Shown here: positions 23,601-32,129 of the stretch, in pieces
Numbering within the stretch: the first letter of the stretch is position 1
Layout: every line of letters begins with the position of its first letter
Assembly: GCA_950097015.1 (NCBI GenBank)
Contig: CATNEN010000001.1
Location: forward strand, 21,195,501 to 21,259,500
Direction: 5' to 3'
Source of the DNA: Macrostomum hystrix
Taxonomy: Eukaryota > Platyhelminthes > Macrostomidae
Length of the DNA stretch: 64,000 nucleotides
Program-made: the position numbers and the translations under genes
The notes under the pieces: model-generated
What the model was told of the DNA's origin: nothing
What the model saw: only the letters and a program-made list of their open reading frames with translations
The model's database searches: none

Positions 23601-26278
23601 ATATAACATACGGCTCGTAAGGCAATTATTTATATTTCGCTTTTTCACCCCTAAGGGCATGATTAAGAGCACTAAATTTCGCCAATTAGCGTTTTTTGCT
23701 GCGTAAAAAATTGACAAACGCTTGACTTCAAAATACTAACTAGTACATCCGCTTACAGAAAACAATCCGCATGCCTGCAAATTGCTTCAAATCTATCTGT
23801 GTGGATGCTGCTGAAGGATCAAAGGGTAGAACTAGGACTGCTGAAGGATCAGGGGGTAGAACTAGGACTACTAAGGGATCAAGGGGTAGAACTAGGACTG
23901 CTGAAGGATCAGGGGGTAGAACTAGGACTACTAAGGGATCAATGGGTAGAACTAGGACTGCTGAAGGATCAGGGGGTAGAACTAGGACTACTAAGGGATC
24001 AAGGGGTAGAACTAGGACTGCTGAAGGATCAGGGGGTAGAACTAGGACTACTAAGGGATCAAGGGGTAGAACTAGGACTGCTGAAGGATCAGGGGGTAGA
24101 ACTAGGACTACTAAGGGATCAGGGGGTAGAACTAGGACTACTAAGGGATCAAGGGGTAGAACTAGGACTACTAAGGGATCAAAGGGTAGAACTAGGACTG
24201 CTGAAGGATCAGGGGGTAGAACTAGGACTACTAAGGGATCAAGGGGTAGAACTAGGACTACTAAGGGATCAAGGGGTAGAACTAGGACTACTAAGGGATC
24301 AAGGGGTAGAACTAGGACTACTAAGGGATCAAAGGGTAGAACTAGGACTACTAAGGGATCAAAGGGTAGAACTAGGACTACTAAGGGATCAAGGGGTAGA
24401 ACTAGGACTACTAAGGGATCAAGGGGTAGAACTAGGACTACTAAGGGATCAAGGGGTAGAACTAGTACTACTAAGGGATCAAAGCGTAGAACTAGGACTA
24501 CTAAGGGATCAAAGGGTAGAACTAGGACTACTAAGGGATCAAGGGGTAGAACTAGGACTACTAAGGGATCAAAGGGTAGAACTAGGACTACTAAGGGATC
24601 AAGGGGTAGAACTAGGACTACTAAGGGATCAAGGGGTAGAACTAGGACTGCTGAAGGATCAGGGGGTAAAACTAGGACTACTAAGGGATCAAGGGGTAGA
24701 ACTAGGACTGCTGAAGGATCAGGGGGTAGAACTAGGACTACTAAGGGATCAAGGGGTAGAACTAGGACTGCTGAAGGATCAGGGGGTAGAACTAGGACTA
24801 CTAAGGGATCAAGGGGTAGAACTAGGACTGCTGAAGGATCAGGGGGTAAAACTAGGACTACTAAGGGATCAAGGGTAGAACTAGGACTGCTGAAGGATCA
24901 GGGGGTAAAACTAGGACTACTAAGGGATCAGGGGGTAGAACTAGGACTACTAAGGGATCAAGGGGTAGAACTAGGACTACTAAGGGATCAAAGGGTAGAA
25001 CTAGGACTACTAAGGGATCAAGGGGTAGAACTAGGACTACTGAAGGATCAGGGGGTAGAACTGGGACTACTGAAGGATCAGGGGGTAGAACTAGGACTAC
25101 TAAGGGATCAAGGGGTAGAACTAGGACAACTAAGGGGTCAAAGGGTAGAACTAGGACTACTGAAGGATCAGGGGTAGAGACACAGTTCGAGCAATGAAGC
25201 ATGAAACAATCGTATGGCTCGTATGGCTTCGTATGGCTTACGAAGTAAGCCATAATAACTTAATCAGCAGGAGTCTATTACTGAATTCCGCCGCATTAAC
25301 AGCTCCGGGACATTGCCAAGAACAACAATCAGGGCAGCTCGGAGACCAGCTACCTGAAGGAGGAGAACAAGAAGATCAAGGATCAGATGGCCGAACTCAG
25401 AAGAAGAATTTCGGAGCTGCAGGCCAGGGTGAGACCTCGAAATCCAATCAATCGGCTGCTATCAATCAGTCAAATAAATATTGAGACTCGAAGCAAAAAA
25501 GCGAATCTTAACGCGCCCCGCCAGAATGACTCCCTCGAGCGCACCGTCGAGGATCTGCAGCGCGAGAACGAACAGGAGCGCCGTCGGCACAGCGATGAGC
25601 AGGAGCGGCTGGCCAAGGAGCTCACGAGCACGGAGGCGGACCTCCGGCGGGTGCTGAGCGAGCTGCAGGCTCTGCTGGACGCCAAGATCAGCTTGGAGCT
25701 GGAGATCGCCGCGTACCGCAAGCTGCTGGATGCAGAGGGTGTCGCCCTGGACAAGCTGGACAACATCAGCAGGCAGGGCAGCTTCAGGAGCACCGAAAAG
25801 CCTAGCGTGGTCATGGAGCAGCGGGTCGAGCGACGCACTGAGGTGCACGAAGGTCAGTCAGTCAGTCAGTCAGTCAGTCAGTCAGTCAGTCAGTCAGTCA
25901 GTCAGTCAGTCAGTCAGTCAGTCAGTCAGTCAGTCAGTCAGTCAGTCAGTCAGTCAGTCAGTCAGTCAGTCAGTCAGTCAGTCAGTCAGTCAGTCAGTCA
26001 GTCAGTCAGTCAGTCAGTCAGTCAGTGTCAGTCAAAACAAATCTCTGACTTTAGTCGGTCGCGTCGGTGGCAAGCAGCTGGGTTACGGAGGCCCTGGCAG
26101 TGTCGGGAGCTATGAGCCGCAGCAGCAGACAACTGTACTGAGGCGCGGCACGGCCTCCAGCCAACTGCAGCAGCCTCCACCATCTCAGCAGCAGCAGCAG
26201 CAGATGGGTGGCTACAGCAGTCGGCAGCAGAGCTCCTCGAGTTTGGCCTACGGCGGATCCTCAGCCGCCAATATCTGA
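14333..26278 (+). CDS. Cytoplasmic intermediate-filament protein, seven coding exons
   Basis: Coding exons 14333-14650, 16841-17052, 22548-22830, 23107-23265, 25303-25428, 25525-25852 and 26055-26278 total 1650 nt (549 aa plus stop). Every junction is GT-AG and the phases agree. The head (about 1-89) is Ser/Thr-rich. Coil 1A begins with the signature KKEMQELNERLAGYIEK (90-106), continued in exon 2 by TRYLQAQNKKL. The helix-termination motif LLDAKISLELEIAAYRKLL lies at about 416-434. The rod of about 349 residues matches lamins and protostome cytoplasmic filaments, not the ~310-residue vertebrate type. The ~110-residue tail is Gln/Ser-rich with no lamin-tail domain, nuclear localisation signal or CaaX box, so a cytoplasmic cytoskeletal filament is expected. 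Known flatworm paralogues include adhesive-organ filaments; I cannot assign this one. Introns 1, 2 and 4 are mostly minisatellite. Confidence 0.9.
14700..15370. repeat. 23-bp minisatellite (GGGGGTCATTGTACTGGATG core)
   Basis: About 29 copies within intron 1, with TGTACTGG and CCTACTGG variants arranged in blocks. The same unit forms a second array in intron 2 at 17133. Confidence 0.95.
15893..16800. repeat. 32-bp minisatellite (AATGACCGAGTGTTAGAGGG core)
   Basis: About 28 copies in the distal part of intron 1. Copies near 15900-16130 are nearly identical; those from 16140 on are diverged (GAATGTTGGGAAGG variants), implying recent expansion at one edge. The array reaches to within about 40 bp of the exon 2 acceptor. 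Confidence 0.93.
16841..17052 (+). CDS. Intermediate filament exon 2 (coil 1A/1B)
   Basis: Follows CTGCTTCCAG and ends with the split codon CA before GTGAGT. Encodes TRYLQAQNKKLKDELAG and the following heptad-rich segment; phase 2 at the 3' end. Confidence 0.85.
17133..17600. repeat. 23-bp minisatellite, second array of the intron 1 family
   Basis: About 20 copies with more length variation than the intron 1 array, decaying into diverged copies to about 17710. Confidence 0.93.
17862..18598. repeat. 29-30-bp minisatellite (GGATCAGGGGTAGAACTAGG core)
   Basis: About 25 copies. Variants differ in G-run length and in an ACTACTGAAGGATC versus ACTGTTTAAGGATA half. The same family fills intron 4. 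Confidence 0.94.
18966..22472. repeat. 32-bp minisatellite (GAGGATAATGACCAATTCAG core), ~3.5 kb
   Basis: About 109 copies at a strict 32-bp period. Units vary at two main sites: CCAATT or CCTATT, and CTACAAG, CTGCAAG, CTAAAAG or CTAAAGG. The rare GATCAATT variant at 20071, 21095, 21415 and 21575 is spaced by 1024, 320 and 160 bp, i.e. multiples of five or of 32 units, showing higher-order duplications. Confidence 0.96.
22548..22830 (+). CDS. Intermediate filament exon 3 (coil 1B)
   Basis: Acceptor GCACAG at 22542-22547; the first base completes the split Gln codon. Encodes LTETNNQNESCNEKIDRQ through EELEFLKRVHDQ and ends in CAG before GTAAAG, phase 0. Confidence 0.85.
23107..23265 (+). CDS. 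Intermediate filament exon 4 (start of coil 2)
   Basis: Follows CAACAATGCAG. Encodes 53 residues including REFWKTELGQAIHEIQKEYD, the linker/coil 2A-type segment of protostome filaments. Ends in AAG before GTGAGC. Confidence 0.85.
23266..25302 (+). other. Intron 4, 2.0 kb, dominated by the 30-bp minisatellite
   Basis: GTGAGC to TTAACAG. It begins with three ~50-bp direct repeats around CAGCTCATCAGGAATGC (about 23270-23415), then AT-rich sequence, then the 30-bp array. Confidence 0.8.
23806..25172. repeat. 30-bp minisatellite in intron 4
   Basis: About 45 copies of the GGTAGAACTAGGACTACTAA family shared with intron 2. Because 30 is a multiple of three, two plus-strand frames stay open for more than 350 codons (GRTRTTKGS and VELGLLRDQ repeats). 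They begin and end in intron and are not considered protein. Confidence 0.95.
25303..25428 (+). CDS. Intermediate filament exon 5 (coil 2)
   Basis: Follows CGCATTAACAG and encodes 42 residues starting LRDIAKNNNQGSSETSYL. Ends in AGG before GTGAGA, phase 0. Confidence 0.82.
25525..25852 (+). CDS. Intermediate filament exon 6 (end of coil 2, helix termination)
   Basis: Follows CCCCGCCAG after a 96-bp intron. Encodes NDSLERTVEDLQREN through the helix-termination motif and the start of the tail (RVERRTEVHE). Ends one base into a Gly/Val codon directly at the GTCA repeat. Confidence 0.85.
25853..26026. repeat. (GTCA)n microsatellite forming the 5' side of intron 6
   Basis: About 43 tetranucleotide units. 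The exon 6 donor GTCAGT is simply the first repeat unit; the same hexamer recurs every 4 bp. The intron ends at GACTTTAG (26054). Confidence 0.95.
26055..26278 (+). CDS. Intermediate filament exon 7 (tail and stop)
   Basis: Follows CTCTGACTTTAG. Encodes a Gly/Gln/Ser-rich tail (VGRVGGKQLGYGGPG to SSLAYGGSSAANI) and the TGA at 26276-26278. No lamin-tail domain or CaaX box. Confidence 0.85.
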
Positions 26279-27232
26279 TGATCGGACGACCCCCGGACAG
26301 AAATTCTGCGGCCCTTGAAAGGCTGGAAAAATCTCTAACAGATAATTTCCGATCTTGTTTCCTCCCCTGCTAACTTCTAAGTCGGTTCCATTTTATTTCC
26401 TCTGTAGTCAGTGTTTAATCTTTATCATACGGTCATTGAAACGGATCAAGCGTAACTGTCTGTGCGGCTGTGCCCACATATTACTACGAGTAGAGAGTCG
26501 AAATATTTCTAAAGCGAGACCGCTTTCTGATTTTCAAATATAAAATTTAATTAGTCCTTTTTTTAAAGACCAAAAATTCAAGTCCTTATTGTTCTTGTGA
26601 ACTGTATCTTTCGGCTATCGGTTATGGTGTCATTGTCATCTAAAGTTCATAATTCTGTGTTATTTCGTTAACATTCACACTCGCAAGTACTACTCATCTT
26701 ATAGGTAAGTAGTGCAATAGGAAAAGAATTGCCACTCCAATTAGAAGCTCTAATTTTGAGACGGCTTCAGTTTACATACGAGCATACGTACACCTGATTT
26801 AAAAAAGCGAATGCTACATTTTACTTTGGTGTCTTAGCTGTTGTGAGTTTCTAGCTAGAATGAAGTACTTATCTCAACTGTATCCAATTTACTTTGCTCG
26901 TCGTTGCCTTATCCCCGAGATCCTTGAAAGCTAAAACAGGTTTCAAAATCTTTTTCTTCCTAAATTCTCAGTCATCTCTTTTTTCTTCGTATTTTTCGCG
27001 TTTTGAATCCTAGGGCGATTTTTGTTTCGAAACTTTCACTCGCAAGTTTCGACACTCCAAAGCAGCGAATTTCGTTTGTCTTCGTAAAAGTGTCTGGTCC
27101 ACCCCAAGAATAAAAAACACTAATAATTCAACTAGCCGGAGTTTTTTCAAATTTGCCTATGCCAAATACGTAGGAAGATAATTTATTTATTTCAAGTAAA
27201 TTTTCAACAGTAAATACTACAAACTTCGGCCC
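26279..27232 (+). other. Probable 3' UTR and downstream sequence of the filament gene
   Basis: AT-rich unique sequence with an AATAAA at 27109-27114, a plausible but distant poly(A) signal. No other coding sequence is seen. Confidence 0.4.
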
Positions 27233-27757
27233 ACTGACCCACTGTACTGGTCAGGGGTAGACTGGCTGACCTACTATACTGGTCAGGGGTAGACTGGCTG
27301 ACCCACTGTACTGGTCAGGGGTAGACTGGCTGACCTACTATACTGGTCAGGGGTAGACTGGCTGACCCACTGTACTGGTGAGGGGTAGAATGGCTGACCC
27401 ACTGTACTGGTGAGGGGTAGAATGGCTGACCCACTGTACTGGTGAGGGGTAGAATGGCTGACCCACTGTACTGGTGAGGGGTAGAATGGCTGATCCACTA
27501 TACTGGCGAGGGGCAGAATGGCTGGCACACTGTACTGGTGAGGGGTAGAATGGCTGACCCACTGTACTGGTGAGGGGCAGAATGGCTGGCACACTGTACT
27601 GGTGAGGGGTAGAATGGCTGACCCACTGTACTGGTGAGGGGCAGAATGGCTGGCACACTGTACTGGTGAGGGGTAGAATGGCTGACCCACTGTACTGGTG
27701 AGGGGCAGAATGGCTGGCACACTGTACTGGTGAGGGGCAGAATGGCTGGCACACTGT
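27233..27757. repeat. 32-bp minisatellite (CTGACCCACTGTACTGGTGA core)
   Basis: About 16 copies with GTCAGGGGTAGACT variants at the left and GTGAGGGG(T/C)AGAAT variants at the right. The GGTCAGGGGTAGA portion resembles the 30-bp units in introns 2 and 4. Confidence 0.94.
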
Positions 27758-28387
27758 GTGTAATTTGAGATCTGATTGAACATACGGATCAAATCATTGA
27801 ATATTGACAAAATATTCCAGCTTTCGGGACATCGACAATCTGGAAGGAAATCCGCTAAAAAGGACAGAAAATTATTGCATTTTAGGAAGTTAGTAAACTT
27901 TGTGGGTTATAGCGGGATCTTGGGAGTGATTATGAGGATATGGAAAAGTGATTATGAGGATTAGGCAAGATGGGAATCAAGCCAGAGGATCTGGGACAAT
28001 GGGAATTGAACCTGAGGATCTCGGATAAGAGGGAAATCAGTGGATGCAATTTTTAGTTATTTTCAGCTCTGTTCTACATGTATGAAGAGAGGTATTTCTG
28101 TACTTAAAAAAAAGGCATGCACATATAATGTCGAAAAATTGTTTTTCCGTATTTGGTAAGGGCCTGAAAAGGGCCGTTTTTTCATTTAAATTTTCGCACT
28201 TTGTGCACGTTATTGTGTCGCGCTTGCCAATAGTTCACTCTGGCGTTGGCCCAGTTTGGTACCCGGCGCTTAGCAGGGAGACCAACTCCCGTAGAGGGCA
28301 AGCAATGGCCCGCCACCGAGCTAGCTTTTCCTCTGTACCTTCGATTTTGGCGGCCAGCATTGCTTTTGTAAGGAAAATGCGATTCAT
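27758..28387. other. Noncoding stretch
   Basis: Contains a short GATTATGAGGAT-type duplication near 27932-27962 and no supported gene. Confidence 0.45.
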
Positions 28388-28800
28388 TTAGCCAATCAGC
28401 TTAGCCTCCAGATCCATCTTCGGTATGGCATACTTGCCATCCTTAGTAATGAGCCCCAGGTACTGGATTTTCCATGTACAACAGCGAATCCTTGGGTAAG
28501 TCAGTTGTTGGTTTCATCCTAGACTTCTCGTTCTCTACAGCGCGGTTGTCTGGTGCCCGAGTGCAGTCGAACATCCAGTGGCCCTTTATGCCGCAGCGGT
28601 AGCACATGTAGCGAGGTCCGGGATTGCCACCTGGACGTTTGCGAACGTTATAGCTGCATTCACGCAGCAATCGGTAGAACTGGTTTTCGATGACCTCCTC
28701 GTGGTAAGTGAGCGGCCGACCTCGACTGCTGGTGGTCACAGAGGCGTTCGGCTTCGCAGCCATCTCCTCCTCCTCATTGGACGCTGCTTCATCGGCTTAA
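28388..28800 (-). pseudogene. RBBP6/Mpe1-like zinc-knuckle fragment
   Basis: Minus-strand frame with a CCHC knuckle, RYMCYRCGIKGHWMFDC (C-x2-C-x4-H-x4-C), preceded by a basic linker. After a frameshift near 28450 it continues as LITKDGKYAIPKMDLEAKL, which resembles the segment following the knuckle in RBBP6/Mpe1 pre-mRNA 3'-processing proteins (GKYAIPTIDAEAY-type). No DWNN ubiquitin-like or RING domain is intact here. I read it as a captured or retrocopied host-gene fragment; a retroviral-type nucleocapsid knuckle is the alternative, but the conserved downstream block argues against it. Confidence 0.45.
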
Positions 28801-29075
28801 CTTTCGTTGTCGGCTTTGTCGAAGAATCGACTAAAAATGTCGCTGCGGCGTTGGCACCGACAAGAGGTCGCCTACGTCCGCTTCAGTACAGGTGGCCATC
28901 TGTATGCGAATGCCACAAAGTCGTCCTTAATGTCCACAAAGTCATGAAACCAACAACTGGCTTATTCGACCACTTCGTCGATATCGCCATCGACAGTGAT
29001 TTTTTTTATATTTACGACAGAGAAATATCGTTCCTTCTATTGTGGCTCATCGTTACATATGGCATGACAAATTTA

Positions 29076-29275
29076 GTTGTGCTTCCATAGGCCATTCCGA
29101 TTTGCATGTCCGCTGTTCCACATAGTCATATTAACTTCGTATTCTTTGCGTTTCCACAGCTGAAAGTCGCGCAGCTCGGCCATGCTGCTAATCTACTGCT
29201 TTGGTGGCGCCGCTTGCACCTCCAGATCGCGCTCTTTGGCCTCGCCCAAAAGCTGCTCGGCTGTAATCTGCACCA
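29076..29275 (-). pseudogene. Crooked-neck (CRNKL1/Clf1)-like N-terminal fragment
   Basis: Minus-strand frame reading VQITAEQLLGEAKERDLEVQ, then an in-frame TAG at 29193, then ISSMAELRDFQLWKRKEYE. This is the order found at the N-terminus of crooked-neck spliceosomal proteins (QITAEQLLREAKER followed by ELxDYxLRKRKxFE). No HAT repeats follow. It lies in the same orientation as the RBBP6-like fragment ~300 bp away, so the two may have been captured together. Confidence 0.5.
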
Positions 29276-29489
29276 TGATGCATATGCACCAGGCAAACTT
29301 CCCATTATAGACATAATAAAAATGCACGTTTTTTCTAGTAACTTGAACTATATGATACTGATGTGCTGTAGTCTGCTGAGCTCTGTCAGCGCACTGAGTC
29401 ATATTCCACGCCATGGTGCAATCGCTTCGCTTTGGAAAAAGACTGGCAGAATATCGCTCAATGCTCATACAATAAGTATGAGCATTCTA

Positions 29490-29805
29490 TAACTTCTATT
29501 TCGCCTATCGGGGACATCCAATCGGCATTTTACCAGATCTTCGTCCATCCTGCGCATAGAGATGCTCTACGCATCATATTGCCTAAGGACATCACTAAAC
29601 CACTCACTCGGGACAATGCGCAACTGTGGCGCTTCACACGGATCGTGATGGGTGCAAGTCCGTCACCATAGATTCTCTTGGCTGTGATTCACAAACTTTG
29701 CTCAGATGCTTGCACCGAGCTAGGTTTTGGGCTTGGCGCGAAAGAAACTAGCGCGAATCCCGGTGGTCTGTACATGGACAATCTGGTTCAAGGCTACGAC
29801 CTAGT
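29490..29805 (+). pseudogene. BEL/Pao reverse transcriptase fragment (palm)
   Basis: Contains motif A (GDIQSAFYQIFVHPAHRDAL), the following RIILPKDITKPL...LWRFTRIVMGASPSP typical of BEL/Pao, one in-frame stop near 29669, and a motif C of the form YMDNL, the BEL-type variant of YVDD. Truncated and not functional. Confidence 0.6.
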
Positions 29806-30060
29806 GATGTGCTGTAGTCTGCTGAGCAGCCTCCAGGCAATCTGTGAAGTCAGTGCTGCCCTAGTGCTGTGGGAGGGCTTGGGAGTAGGAAGTCTGCGGT
29901 TTACCCGTGCACACTCACCTCCGCTCGCCACCCCCTCCTCATTCTCTCTCTCGTTCCAGCTCTGTCAGCGCACTGAGTCATATTGCACGCCATGGTGCAA
30001 TCGCTTCGGTTCGGAAGAAGACTGGCAGAACATCGCTCAAATGCTCCTACTATAAGTACT
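29805..30060 (+). repeat. Direct duplication of 29359-29483 with a 133-bp insert
   Basis: The segment starting TGATGTGCTGTAGTCTGCTG at 29359 recurs at 29805. The second copy carries an extra 133 bp (about 29827-29959) that ends in a polypyrimidine tract plus CAG like a splice acceptor but lacks a GT start. Confidence 0.8.
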
Positions 30061-30454
30061 CCTACTATACACCGGATGGTGTTTGCATTGTGGCAGTACA
30101 CTTTCTCTACTTAGATTGCACCTGTAGGACAGTTTTTCTTCATCCTTTTGCGTTTGAGTTAGAAACTGAGTTTAGCAATGATTGGTTCTGACTCTTTTGT
30201 GTCTCAGTCGTCAAGACTAAGATACGCTATTTTTGCTAACTTAGAGATTCCTCTAGAATTAGACAATTCCCGATCCCTGAGTTAAAGCCCCAGCGAGGAA
30301 ATTTGGCAATCCCAAGCCTGACTACCTGGTTGCTCCACTGCGAGGAAGCATCGGTGTTGAGGCCGGTAAAACCCTTTCTGAGTCTTAGCGTTACTGTCTT
30401 GGTTATTTTCACCAATTGTGTGTGCCACGCTACCACAGGTACAACACTAGCAAG

Positions 30455-31075
30455 TGATGGCCCACGTATCGTCGCTGGTCTTCGCAATCTCTTCAAATCG
30501 GCATGCTTTCACTTGCGCGAATTTGCCTCCAACGACACGAGGGCTCTCTAAGACCTGCCACATGCGGATAGAATGGCTGACGCAGTAGTGAAAAACCTCG
30601 GTCTCGTATGGGACACAGGCCAAGACACTGTCAGACTCGCAAAGCCGAGTTACATCGCAAGTCACGTTCTCACTCGGGCGAGCCTCCTAAGCAACATTGC
30701 AAAGCCCTACGACCCATTCGTATACGCAGCAGCGCAGGATCCTACTCGCTGGCCGCTTTCTCTATAACAAGTCGTTCACCGCAGGAGATAAGTGGGACAA
30801 GCCGGCAGCTCATACTGCCATGAACGAATGGAATGATTGTCGAGAGGATTTTGAGAATATTAACCAGATCATCATGCACCGGATGCCTTACGGACCAGTT
30901 TCAACCCTGTCGCCTGGTTGTATATAGTGATTACTCTCCTAAAGCTTACGGGTTCGTCATATACATCTACCAGTTCATTGACGGTCAAGCCACCACGGCC
31001 TACCAACGCGTAAAAAAAGGCTGCGACGCAAGCCAGCCAGCTTGTTATATCTCGCGCAGATACCAAGTGGGTTGA
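30455..31075 (+). pseudogene. BEL/Pao polyprotein fragment (RT thumb to RNase H region)
   Basis: Frames read FHLREFASNDTRAL, then LPHADRMADAVVKNLGLVWD and LAKPSYIASHVLTRASLLSN, then NKSFTAGDKWDKPA and YSDYSPKAYGFVIY, in the order found in BEL/Pao pol. Several frameshifts and stops interrupt it. Probably the same decayed element as the 29.5-kb fragment. Confidence 0.5.
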
Positions 31076-31245
31076 CGACGACGGATTCGCAGTCGCGCCA
31101 GCCGGCTCAATGTCGTCAAACAGAGACGGCGAATCGAGCTGCGTCTCTGCGTCTGCGACGCAAGCCAGCCAGCTTGTTATATCTCGCGCAGATACCAAGT
31201 GGGTTGACGACGACGGATTCGCAGTCGCGCCAGCCGGCTCAATGA
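31021..31245. repeat. 92-bp direct duplication, 133-bp period
   Basis: 31021-31112 is repeated at 31154-31245 almost exactly. On the minus strand it encodes AETQLDSPSLFDDIEPAGA, the same peptide found on the plus strand near 35381-35440, so this block is also an inverted repeat of a sequence 4.3 kb away. Confidence 0.75.
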
Positions 31246-31761
31246 GCCTCTTCACGAAAATCGGTTCTAGAACCAGAATAAATTCGATTTCTGGAACCCG
31301 AACCAGAGCAAAATGAGGAGCTTCAAATAAAAATAAAGAAAACAAACGGAATATTTTTTTGTTACAGCATGAACTAATAATCATCATGCAGTCATTTACT
31401 ATTACTATTTTCTACCCAGGAATAGTATATAAAAGTGTATTTGTTTTACTACACGATCAAAATGTTCAACACTCGGATTTATTTGCAAGAAATAAGCACC
31501 GCTAGCTTTTATGTTCAGATTCAGTCCACAGCGTATTATTCAGGGTGTGTTTTTTACTTTCACTAACTTAAAATGGAACATTAGACAAAATTTAGTTTAT
31601 TAAAAGTTAATTTCATAATCGAAATCACCGCCGAGTCTGAGAACGAAGCCCTGCAGTACCTCAAAAGCTGCGCATTTCGCACACTAGGAGAGCGCATAGT
31701 TATACAGCCTCCCACGGGACATGAAGATTGACTCCTTAAAGCACGAATTTTTTAAGGTACT

Positions 31762-32060
31762 TTGGACAGCGGAAGTACATGTGGAGACAGCCAGTCTGCT
31801 GTAGCCGGTGAATCTGGAAGTTCTACATCTAAGGATCTTAGTCTTAAAGCATCTGCTGAAGAGAAGCGTAAACTTGAAACGTGCTTCCTGGCACGTGTAT
31901 CTAAGCGTAAGAAAGAATTCGAAAGCAAGATAATTAAAAAGAAAGTTATTTGGAAGCATCTTGAAGACGACATGCAAAAGCAAGGACACCAACTACCTGC
32001 GGAACATCGAATAAGTTTTAAAACAAGCACAAAAATTCACCTGGCCACAGCCTCGGCTGA
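31762..32060 (+). pseudogene. Trihelix (Myb/SANT-like) domain fragment, likely transposon-derived
   Basis: Encodes KRKLETCFLARVSKRKKEFE and KKVIWKHLEDDMQKQGHQLP, which has the tryptophan and charge pattern of trihelix Myb/SANT-like domains common in DNA-transposon accessory proteins. It ends in a run of stops. A host trihelix gene fragment is an alternative. Confidence 0.35.
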
Positions 32061-32129
32061 TGCACTTCGGTACTGCTCACATTGTGCACGCATTCAAATT
32101 GGATATTATCTCTATCAACTCTTTTAATC

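Noticed and set aside
23771-25177. 468-residue plus-strand frame (GRTRTTKGS repeats) and a 359-residue second frame across intron 4
   Set aside because: The 30-bp period keeps several frames open; the sequence lies between well-defined splice sites of the filament gene, and the same family occurs in intron 2 with 29-bp units that break the frame.
28443-28763. Retroviral nucleocapsid (Gag zinc knuckle)
   Set aside because: The conserved sequence after the knuckle (GKYAIPKMDLEA) fits RBBP6/Mpe1 proteins better than any Gag.
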